DNA of 64,000 nt from the NCBI GenBank assembly GCA_042691655.1, contig CP170506.1:3162001-3226000 (forward strand). Reading direction: 5' to 3'. This DNA comes from UBA695 sp042691655 (GTDB lineage: Bacteria > Verrucomicrobiota > Verrucomicrobiia > Chthoniobacterales > Chthoniobacteraceae). The position numbers and the translations under genes were made by a program. Under the pieces are notes generated by a model that was not told the origin of the DNA, made no database searches, and worked only from the letters and a program-made list of their open reading frames with translations. Of the stretch, positions 43,895-52,566 are shown piece by piece. Each line of letters starts with the position of its first letter. The first letter of the stretch is position 1.

Positions 43895-45292
43895 GTGAAC
43901 CGAATCACAGGCATCGAAACCGAGTACGGCTGCCTCGTCGCCGACGAAACGCCCCAAAACGCCTCCGACTCGTGGCCCGTACGGCTGAAAAACCATCTCT
44001 TCAAAAAGGAGCACATCGGGGCCGTCGACCTCCACTACCGCGACTACGAGGAACCGCCCGGCAACGGCGGCTTCCTGCGCAACGGGGGCCGCCTCTACGT
44101 CGACATGGGCCACCTGGAGTACGCCTCGCCCGAGTGCCTGGACCTCAAGGACCTCTGCGCCTACGACGTCGCCGGAGACACGCTCGTCCAAGGAGCCGTC
44201 AGCGGCCTGCGGGCCGAAAACCGCGTCTCGATGATCAAAAACAACGTCGATCACCAGACCGGCGCCACCTTCGGCTGCCACGAGAACTACCTCGTGCGGC
44301 GCGAAATGCAGTTCACCCCGGCGGCCCTGGGGACCCTGCTCTCGTTCTTGGCCACCAGGCAGATCTACACCGGAGCGGGCCGCGTCGGGCAAACCAACCC
44401 GCTTTCCTTCGAATACGAGCCAAAGCCGGGCGGACCCGTCGATTTCCAGCTCTCCCAACGGGCCGACCATATCGTCAACGATATTTACCAATGGGTGCAG
44501 TTTAACCGAGCCATCATCAACGCCCGGGACGAACCGCTGGCCGACCACCACCGCTTCCGCCGCCTCCACCTGCTCGTGGGCGACTCGAACATGAGCCCCT
44601 TTGCCACCGGCCTGAAAGTCGGCCTCACCTCGCTCATCCTGACCCTCATGGAGCAGGAGTGCCTGCCCCGGCACGTCGTCCTGCACGACGCCGTGGCCGC
44701 CACGCGGGAAATCTCGCACATCGGCACCGGCCGGGGGTCCGTCAAGCTGGCCGACGGCCGCTCACGCGACGCCCTCGACATCCAGACCGAATTCCTGGCC
44801 CACGCCCAGCGCTACTTCGCCGGGCGCGACGAGGAGACCGACTGGCTCCTGGAGAGCTGGCAATTCGTCCTCGAATGCCTGGAGAACGACCAGGAACGGC
44901 TCGTCGGCGGCGTCGACTGGATCTCCAAGCGCTGGCTCCTCGATCTTTTCCGCGAGAGCGAGCACCTCGCCTGGGACGACCCGTGGCTGCAAAGCCTGGA
45001 CCTCGAATACCACAACATCGACCCGGAGCGCGGCCTCTTTTTTGGCCTAAAAGCCGACCCTCGCGTCGCCGAGTGGAACCGCCAGGCCCTCCGGCCCGCG
45101 ACCCTCAACGTCCCGCCGCGCAACACCCGTGCCCATGGCAGGGGCCTGGCGGTCGACTGGTTCCTGGAGCACCCGAAAGTCAACTACCTCATCAACTGGG
45201 ACTCCATGAGCATCAACGGCGAGCCGCCCCTCCCGCTCCCCGACCCCTTCGAATCCAGCGAAGCGGAGGTGCGGAAGTTTCTGGCGATCTAG
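43895..45292 (+). CDS. Dop/PafA-family protein (depupylase/Pup-ligase-like), isolated
   Basis: ATP-grasp/glutamine-synthetase-like fold enzyme of the bacterial pupylation system. The 465 residues from GTG 43895 begin VNRITGIETEYG, the family N-terminus; a TTG start at 43814 would add 27 low-complexity residues. Key motifs: metal-binding GIETEYG, catalytic Asp70 in NGGRLYVDMGHLEYASPEC, KNNVD, FGCHENYL, SQRADHI, INARDEPLAD, RRLHLLVGDSNMS and a C-terminal NWDSM. PEC, KNNVD and NWDS resemble Dop more than PafA. No Pup/UBact, Mpa/ARC or proteasome gene lies in the window. Its substrate is therefore unknown. Moderate similarity to both branches leaves the exact branch open. Confidence 0.85.
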   Translation: MNRITGIETEYGCLVADETPQNASDSWPVRLKNHLFKKEHIGAVDLHYRDYEEPPGNGGFLRNGGRLYVDMGHLEYASPECLDLKDLCAYDVAGDTLVQGAVSGLRAENRVSMIKNNVDHQTGATFGCHENYLVRREMQFTPAALGTLLSFLATRQIYTGAGRVGQTNPLSFEYEPKPGGPVDFQLSQRADHIVNDIYQWVQFNRAIINARDEPLADHHRFRRLHLLVGDSNMSPFATGLKVGLTSLILTLMEQECLPRHVVLHDAVAATREISHIGTGRGSVKLADGRSRDALDIQTEFLAHAQRYFAGRDEETDWLLESWQFVLECLENDQERLVGGVDWISKRWLLDLFRESEHLAWDDPWLQSLDLEYHNIDPERGLFFGLKADPRVAEWNRQALRPATLNVPPRNTRAHGRGLAVDWFLEHPKVNYLINWDSMSINGEPPLPLPDPFESSEAEVRKFLAI

Positions 45293-45310
45293 CCGCTCCA
45301 GACCAATACC

Positions 45311-45353
45311 AAAGAGGCGAGGGAAAACCACAGGAGCACTCCCTCGCCTTCTT
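45311..45353 (+). terminator. Terminator-like hairpin after the Dop-like gene
   Basis: AGGCGAGGG (45315-45323) pairs with CCCTCGCCT (45341-45349), followed by a weak TTCTTGTG tail. Placed 20 bp after the stop. Confidence 0.6.
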
Positions 45354-45461
45354 GTGTACCCGCAAAGGTAAATCACCGGCGAGACACCCCGGGAATATGT
45401 GCTAAACTTCTCCCTCGACGCAGGAGGCGGTTTTCCTGCATCCTAAGGACCCTTTAGCACA

Positions 45462-46796
45462 ATGTTCAGCCAGCTAGCCGACAAACTCCAGGACGTCTTC
45501 AAAGACTTGCGAGGCCACGGAGCGATTTCCGAATCGAACGTGACCGACGCGATGCGCACCGTGCGCATGGCGCTGCTGGAAGCCGACGTCCACTACCAGG
45601 TGGCCAAGGACTTCATCGCCCGCGTTAAAGAAAAGGCGCTCGGCGAGGAAGTCTTGCGCAGCGTCACGCCCGGCCAGCAGATCGTCAAAATCTTCCACGA
45701 CGAGCTGACCACCCTCCTGGGAGGCGACGCCGCCCCGCTCAACACGGAAAAACCGGGCCGCATCCTGCTAGTCGGCCTCAACGGCGCGGGCAAAACCACC
45801 TCCGCCGCGAAGCTCGCCCGCTGGCTCAAGGGCCAGGGCCGCACCCCGCTCCTTTACGCGCTCGATCTCTACCGCCCCGCCGCCATCGAACAGTTGGCCA
45901 CCCTCGGCGGCCAAATCGACGTCCCCGTCTTCCGCCCCGCGCCGGGTGAAACGGACGTCCTGCGCGCCGCCAAGGCCGGTCTGGAATGGGCCGCCCAGTA
46001 CCCCGCCGCCAACGTCCACCTTTTCGACACCGCGGGCCGCCAGGAAATCGACGAACCCCTCGTCCAGGAGCTTAAGCGCCTGCGCGACTACCTCGCCCCC
46101 CAGGAGATCCTCCTCGTCGCCGACGCCGCCACCGGCCAGCAGGCCGTCAGCGTGGCCACCCACTTTCACGAAGCCCTCGGAGTCACCGGCCTCATCCTCA
46201 CCAAGCTCGACGGCGACGCCCGCGGTGGCGCGGCCCTCTCCATGCGGCAAGTCACCCAGCGGCCCATCAAATTCGCGGGCGTAGGGGAAAAAATCGACCA
46301 ATTCGAGCCTTTCGTGCCCGACCGCCTCGCCGGGCGCATCCTCGGCATGGGCGACATCGTCGGCCTCGTCGAAAAAGCCTCCCAAGCCATTACCGAAGAG
46401 GACGCGCGCCGGATGGAGGAGAAACTCCGCACCTCCTCCTTCGACCTCAACGACTTCCTGGATCAGTTTAAAATGATCCGCAAACTGGGTCCGCTAGAGA
46501 ATCTGCTTGGCATGTTGCCCGGCATGGGTAACATGAAAGGCTTTTCCGTAGATGAGAAGCAAATGCGGCGGGTGGAAGCCATCGTCCTATCGATGACCAA
46601 ACAAGAGCGCGACAAACCGGACATCCTCAATGCCCGGCGACGTCAGCGCATCGCCCGCGGCAGTGGCACCTCAGTTACGGAAGTAAACGACCTGATCCTG
46701 CGTTTTAATCAGATGCGAAAGATGATGAAAAACATGGGTAAGTTCAAAAAAATGATGGCTCGCTCCGGCGGGCCGCGCATCCCCGGGATGCGTTAG
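45462..46796 (+). CDS. ffh: Signal recognition particle GTPase Ffh
   Basis: SRP54 homologue that targets nascent membrane proteins to the Sec translocon. The 444 residues comprise an N helix bundle (about 1-90), a G domain with GLNGAGKTTSAAKLA, DLYRPAAIEQL, DTAGRQ, TKLDGDARGGAALS, and the Met-rich M domain (FDLNDFLDQFKMIRKLGPLENLLGMLPGMGNM...RFNQMRKMMKNMGKFKKMM). Heads the conserved ffh-rpsP-khpA set; rpsP follows after 61 bp. No SRP RNA was found in the window. Confidence 0.97.
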   Translation: MFSQLADKLQDVFKDLRGHGAISESNVTDAMRTVRMALLEADVHYQVAKDFIARVKEKALGEEVLRSVTPGQQIVKIFHDELTTLLGGDAAPLNTEKPGRILLVGLNGAGKTTSAAKLARWLKGQGRTPLLYALDLYRPAAIEQLATLGGQIDVPVFRPAPGETDVLRAAKAGLEWAAQYPAANVHLFDTAGRQEIDEPLVQELKRLRDYLAPQEILLVADAATGQQAVSVATHFHEALGVTGLILTKLDGDARGGAALSMRQVTQRPIKFAGVGEKIDQFEPFVPDRLAGRILGMGDIVGLVEKASQAITEEDARRMEEKLRTSSFDLNDFLDQFKMIRKLGPLENLLGMLPGMGNMKGFSVDEKQMRRVEAIVLSMTKQERDKPDILNARRRQRIARGSGTSVTEVNDLILRFNQMRKMMKNMGKFKKMMARSGGPRIPGMR

Positions 46797-46857
46797 GGGC
46801 TCTGAAAGGCCCCGGCCCGAACAAACACCAACAACAGCGAACCAACCCTAAACATTT

Positions 46858-47115
46858 ATGGCAGTATCCATCCGTCTCCGGCGCGAAGGCGCACTCAACA
46901 GCCCGTATTACCGCATCGTCGTGGCCGACTCCCGTGGCCCGCGCGACGGCAAGTTCATCGAGCACATCGGCAACTACGATCCGAAGAAAGCCGCCAACAA
47001 CGTCAAGATCGACCTTTCCCGCGTTGATTACTGGGTTGGCGTCGGCGCTCAGCCCACGGAAACCGTCCGTTCGCTCATCAAGAACGCCCGCAAAGCCGTC
47101 GTCGTCGCCGCCTAA
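46858..47115 (+). CDS. rpsP: 30S ribosomal protein S16
   Basis: The 85-residue ribosomal protein starts with the family pattern AVSIRLRREGALNSPYYRIVVADSRGPRDGKFIEHIGNYDP, and includes the DYWVGVGAQPTETVR segment. Located between ffh and khpA as in many genomes. A strong hairpin terminator follows (47143-47179), so khpA may have its own promoter or depend on read-through. Confidence 0.97.
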   Translation: MAVSIRLRREGALNSPYYRIVVADSRGPRDGKFIEHIGNYDPKKAANNVKIDLSRVDYWVGVGAQPTETVRSLIKNARKAVVVAA

Positions 47116-47142
47116 GGCGGCGCAGCACCCAAGCGAACTTTT

Positions 47143-47179
47143 AAGACCGGAGGGGTCAATTCCCCTTTCGGTCTTGTTT
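47143..47179 (+). terminator. Rho-independent terminator of rpsP
   Basis: AAGACCG and AGGGG pair with CCCCT and CGGTCTT around a TCAATT loop, followed by GTTTCGTTTT. A strong hairpin, between rpsP and khpA. Confidence 0.85.
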
Positions 47180-47235
47180 CGTTTTGCCAAAAGCCCGTTT
47201 TTGGGCTTAACCTCTGGGCTTACACCCTTCAAAAA

Positions 47236-47469
47236 ATGGAAGAATTCCTACGCTACCTCGTTGTCAACCTAGTGGGGACTCCCGAGGGTCTGGAGCTTAC
47301 CGAGCAACGCTCCGGGACCAAGACCGTCTTCCTGCTCCGCCTGCCCCGGCAGGAAATCGGCAAAATGGTCGGCAAACAAGGCCGCACCATCGAGGCCATC
47401 CGCAACCTGCTCTCCACCACGTCGGCCCGCCACGGACAAAAGGCCAACTTCCAAATCGTTGAAGTGTAG
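47236..47469 (+). CDS. khpA: KH-domain RNA-binding protein KhpA
   Basis: 77-residue single KH domain with the GxxG loop in VGKQGRTIEAIRNLL (residues 50-64). It matches the YlqC/KhpA size and layout. In other bacteria KhpA pairs with KhpB/Jag and links RNA binding to cell-wall growth. It lies in its usual place after rpsP, but rimM, trmD and rplS, which commonly follow, are missing; instead a repeat/MITE region and trpA come next. Confidence 0.93.
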   Translation: MEEFLRYLVVNLVGTPEGLELTEQRSGTKTVFLLRLPRQEIGKMVGKQGRTIEAIRNLLSTTSARHGQKANFQIVEV

Positions 47470-47494
47470 GGTCCGGCCGAAAAAAGGCAGAGGG

Positions 47495-47564
47495 CTCACG
47501 CAAAGCCGCAAAGGCGCAAAGAGGGGAAACTCTTGCCTTTGCCTTTTTTGCGGCTTTGCGTGAG
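47495..47564. repeat. CGCAAAGCCGCAAAGG inverted pair
   Basis: CTCACGCAAAGCCGCAAAGG plus CGCAAAG at 47495-47521 and the reverse CCTTTTTTGCGGCTTTGCGT plus GAG at 47542-47564 form a long hairpin. Related units occur at 17561-17588 and 39693-39712. Confidence 0.85.
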
Positions 47565-47635
47565 AATAGAATCCCTCCTTTTTTCATGTCGCGTGGAGCC
47601 TCGTGCCTGAGGGGGTCTGATTTGATTGATCTAAA

Positions 47636-47796
47636 AGGGCACCTCTGGAAACCGGGGTATGGCAGCCACGAAGGATTTTTGATGCCCTTTTGGCCCCGTT
47701 TTTCAGTCAATATTCATCAATATTGCCCGAAAAACGGGGCCAAAAGGGCGCAAAAAGACAAAGTGGATGACTTGCCTCGGTTTCCAGAGGTGCCCT
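47636..47796. mobile_element. 161-bp nested palindromic MITE-like element
   Basis: The outer ends AGGGCACCTCTGGAAACCG (47636) and CGGTTTCCAGAGGTGCCCT (ending 47796) are inverted copies, perfect over 19 bp and extending with one mismatch to about 22 bp. Inside, GCCCTTTTGGCCCCGTTTTT (47684-47703) faces AAAAACGGGGCCAAAAGGGC (47730-47749). At the centre, CAATATT and AATATTG form a third pair. Flanks share AAA on both sides (47633-47635 and 47797-47799), a possible 3-bp target duplication. No ORF; would rely on a transposase elsewhere. Confidence 0.75.
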
Positions 47797-47891
47797 AAAG
47801 TAACCGTGATGGGGCCTGGTAGATTTGCTCAGGCGCGTGGGAAAAACTCGCATGGACACCCCGGGGCATTCTTGTGCACAATGGGCGAACC

Positions 47892-48686
47892 ATGCAGAAC
47901 CGGATTGACCAGACCTTCGAACGCCTTCGCACAAGCCACCAGAGCGCGTTTATCGCCTACATCGGCGCGGGCGATCCCACCCTCGCCGCCACGGCCACCC
48001 TCGCCCTTGCCCTGGAAAAAGCGGGCGTGGACATTCTAGAGCTGGGAGTCCCGTTTTCCGACCCCGTGGCCGACGGCATCGTCAACCAGCTCGCCGCCCA
48101 GCGCGGCCTGGCCAGCGGCACCACCCTGCAAGGCGTGCTCGACACCGTGCGCGCCATCCGCACCCAGTCCCAGCTCCCCATCGTCCTCTACACCTACATG
48201 AACCCGGTCTACCGCTTCGGGTTCCGCGAATTCCTCGCCGCCGCTGAAGACGCGGGCGTCGACGGCGCGCTGCTCCTGGACCTGCCGCCGGATGAAGACT
48301 TCGGCGAATTCGACATCCCGAGCAACGTGCGGCGCATCCGCCTCATCGCCCCGACCACGCCGCCCAAGCGCGTCGTCGAGCTGGCCCGGCGCGCGGAAGG
48401 TTTCGTCTACTACGTCTCGCGCGAAGGCGTCACCGGCGAACGGAGCACCATCGCCAGCACGCTTGAAGCAGGCGTCGCCTCCATCCGCGCCGCGACCACG
48501 CTGCCCGTGGCGGTCGGTTTCGGCATCTCCACCCCGGACCAAGCCCGCGAAGTCGCCGGAAAAGCCGACGGCGTAGTGGTAGGCAGCGCCATCGTAAAGC
48601 ACATCGCCGAATTCGGCTGCCAGCCGGACCTCGCCGAGCGAGTCGCCGAGTTCGTCCGCCCGCTCGCGGCGGCGACAAAGCATTAG
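47892..48686 (+). CDS. trpA: Tryptophan synthase alpha chain
   Basis: Cleaves indole-3-glycerol phosphate to indole and glyceraldehyde-3-phosphate. The 264 residues from ATG 47892 (MQNRIDQTFERL) align with the family. Catalytic Glu50 is in LELGVPFSDPVADG and Asp61 closes the same segment. The conserved GAGDP, YTYMNPVYRFG, DLPPDE and GFGIST loops are present. trpB is not adjacent in the window. The stop overlaps the end of the convergent hypothetical gene by 4 bp. Confidence 0.95.
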   Translation: MQNRIDQTFERLRTSHQSAFIAYIGAGDPTLAATATLALALEKAGVDILELGVPFSDPVADGIVNQLAAQRGLASGTTLQGVLDTVRAIRTQSQLPIVLYTYMNPVYRFGFREFLAAAEDAGVDGALLLDLPPDEDFGEFDIPSNVRRIRLIAPTTPPKRVVELARRAEGFVYYVSREGVTGERSTIASTLEAGVASIRAATTLPVAVGFGISTPDQAREVAGKADGVVVGSAIVKHIAEFGCQPDLAERVAEFVRPLAAATKH

Positions 48687-49060
48687 TCCATCTTGCGGCG
48701 GACAATATCCCAGGAGCCAAACCGAACCGCGCCGCCTTCTTCCAGGCAGACCACAACCTCCTCGGGATAACCGACGAAACATTCCACGGGCCGCACCCAC
48801 TGGGACGGCCCCTGGAGAAGCACCGCAATCGACGCGCCACCCGGGAGCTTGCGAGGAAATTCGAGCGGGCAGAACGGGTCCGTTTCGCCGACCTCCACCG
48901 AGGGGGCGAACCTACCGTTCACAGTAATCCCCGCAATCACCGCCTCACCGCCAAGGTTGGTGATGCAAAGCTCGGAAAAGATACCGTAGTCGTTGTGATG
49001 AATGGCAAAGGGCTTCCCGTTTGCCGGGGGAAAATCGCAGTTTTTCTTCCTTGATGTCAT
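48683..49060 (-). CDS. Hypothetical protein
   Basis: 125 residues, no family recognised. Contains FPPANGKPFAIHHNDYGIFSELCITNLGGEAVIAGITVNGRFAPSVEVGE, a beta-rich pattern, then CPLEFPRKLPGG and WVRPVECFVGYPEEVVVCLEEG. No signal peptide or membrane segment. The ATG at 49060 was chosen; the longer frame runs through a palindromic, probably non-coding, region. Convergent with trpA with a 4-bp overlap. Could be a small beta-sandwich or cupin-like protein, but this is weak. Confidence 0.6.
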   Translation of the reverse strand: MTSRKKNCDFPPANGKPFAIHHNDYGIFSELCITNLGGEAVIAGITVNGRFAPSVEVGETDPFCPLEFPRKLPGGASIAVLLQGPSQWVRPVECFVGYPEEVVVCLEEGGAVRFGSWDIVRRKMD

Positions 49061-49100
49061 GGGCTTGGGCCGAAAACAGGGTGCGGCCCGAGCCGCGTGG

Positions 49101-49207
49101 GCCACGAGGCCATAGGAAGCCTGCCCCCAAACACGACCGAGCCGCACCGATTGTTCGGCGCAGCCTGGCTTATTTGGGGGCGAGTGAAATTTCCTATGTT
49201 TCGTGGC
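49101..49207. repeat. Long imperfect inverted repeat
   Basis: Three co-linear stems: GCCACGA (49101) with TCGTGGC (49201), CATAGGAA (49111) with TTCCTATG (49191), CCCCCAAA (49124) with TTTGGGGG (49173). It lies 40 bp upstream of the hypothetical gene start, in a 471-bp gene-free stretch. It could be a decayed MITE or a structured RNA. Confidence 0.65.
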
Positions 49208-49298
49208 GCCCAACCCTGCTTTCGCAGTTAAAATGTAGAGTTCCAACGTCGCAGAGCGGCAAAAAGGGGTCAATCTTTTTCCCCGCAAGGGATTTGCT

Positions 49299-49498
49299 CA
49301 CCCTGAAAGGGTGAAGGTTTTCCAGCCCAGGGCAACGCCCTGGGAAATGCGACAACCATCGTTTTGCGCCCTGAAAGGGCGCTGGCGGCGCACAGTTACC
49401 AGCGCCCCTTCAGGGCGCGACATTCTCCGCGAAACCGCAACCCAGGGTGACGCTTCGCTCTACCCTGGGCTATAAAAACCTACGCGCTTTCAGCGCGC
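49299..49498. repeat. Cluster of REP-type palindromes
   Basis: Six short palindromes in 200 bp: CACCCTGAAAGGGTG (49299); AGCCCAGGGC..GCCCTGGGA (49324); GCGCCCTGAAAGGGCGCTGG (49366), with its inverted partner CCAGCGCCCCTTCAGGGCGC (49399); CCCAGGG...CCCTGGG (49441-49470); GCGCTTTCAGCGCGC (49484). The CCCTGAAAGGG unit also occurs at 21838. Typical of REP elements mobilised in trans by TnpA-REP transposases; none is in the window. Confidence 0.8.
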
Positions 49499-49531
49499 GT
49501 CTGTTCCCCCCACGCGTAGCGCCCCCCCGTT

Positions 49532-51430
<1,899 letters not shown>

Positions 51431-51476
51431 GGGAAGGGGAGAAGTAGCCGCTTAGGGCGTCGGGGTCAAGAGGAGG

Positions 51477-52523
51477 TTAAGCGGTGGTTAAGGCGCGGTT
51501 CTCCAATTTAAAGACGCGGGCGGCGGCGGTCTCGGCCCAGTCGAAGTGCGTGGTGGTGATGATTTGCTGCGCGCCGGAGGGGAGATGGGCCAGGAGCGCG
51601 TTGCGGCGGTTCAGGTCGAGTTCGCCAAAAATATCATCCAGGAGGAGCAGCGGAAGGGCTTCGTGGCGGGCTTCGATGAGCCGGGCCTGGGCAAGGCGTA
51701 GCGCCAAGGCGAGCGTGCGCTGCTGGCCCTCGCTGGCGAGCGCGGAGGGGAGGCCGCCCAGTTCGAGCGCCAGTTCGTCGCGGTGCGGTCCCACTCGGGT
51801 CTGCCGCAGGCGCAAGTCCTCGTCGCGGCTGGCTTCCAGGTTGGCGGCGAAATTTTCGCCCACCCCGGGCACGTAACGCAGCGCGAGCGCCTCGCCCGCC
51901 GCGCCGCCGATGGCCAGCTGGGCGGCGGCGGCATGGGGCGAAAGTTCATCCACCAGCCGGGCGCGCGCTTCGGTAAGGGCCGTTCCGGCGGTAATGAGCG
52001 GCGCGTCAAAGGCCGCGATCTGCCGCCACGCGCTGCCGGGCTGCTTGAGGAGGCGGTTGCGGGAGCGGAGCGCCGTTTCGTAATCGCGCAGGTGGCGGCG
52101 GTAGGAGGCGTCGAGCTGAACGGCCACGAAATCAAGGTAGCGCCGCCGTTCATCCGCCCCGCCCTGGACGAGCGCGATGTCGGAGTTGGAAAACCAGACC
52201 ACGCGGCCGATTTTCAGGTAATCGGCGGCGGAACGCTGCTCCACGGAGTCGAGCGCGAGCTTTTTGCGCCGAGAGGAGTAGTAAAATTGCAGGTGACATC
52301 CCGCGTAGAACCCATCCAGCACCAGCCCGACGGACCCGATCCGCACCAGCGGGCCCAGCGAACCGGTCCGGGGCGACTGGAGCCGCAGGAGGACGCACGC
52401 GGCTTCGAGCAGCGAGGTTTTTCCCTGGGCGTTGGGGCCCACGATGACGTTGACTCCCGGGGCAAACTCGGTTTCGAGCGCCTGGAAGCAGCGAAAATCG
52501 CGAAGTTTAAGGGCGGAGAGCAC
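51477..52523 (-). CDS. recF: DNA replication and repair protein RecF
   Basis: SMC-like ATPase that loads RecA at gaps with RecO/R. The 348 residues begin with LSALKLRDFRCF (GTG start at 52523), with Walker A GPNAQGKTSLLEA (29-41), the DERRRYLD motif, signature SEGQQRTLALALRLAQA, and Walker B LPLLLLDDIFGELD. It ends with the GAQQIITTTHFDW block. It lies before the ABC-F gene and after the Sel1 gene; dnaA/dnaN, its common partners, are not in the window. Confidence 0.95.
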   Translation of the reverse strand: MLSALKLRDFRCFQALETEFAPGVNVIVGPNAQGKTSLLEAACVLLRLQSPRTGSLGPLVRIGSVGLVLDGFYAGCHLQFYYSSRRKKLALDSVEQRSAADYLKIGRVVWFSNSDIALVQGGADERRRYLDFVAVQLDASYRRHLRDYETALRSRNRLLKQPGSAWRQIAAFDAPLITAGTALTEARARLVDELSPHAAAAQLAIGGAAGEALALRYVPGVGENFAANLEASRDEDLRLRQTRVGPHRDELALELGGLPSALASEGQQRTLALALRLAQARLIEARHEALPLLLLDDIFGELDLNRRNALLAHLPSGAQQIITTTHFDWAETAAARVFKLENRALTTA

Positions 52524-52566
52524 GCGGCGATTCTACGGTGCGCGCCGGGGCCTCTGGAAGCCGTAA

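Noticed and set aside
47470..47891. Small ORFs inside the palindromic element
   Set aside because: They run across both inverted arms and have no transposase-like motif.
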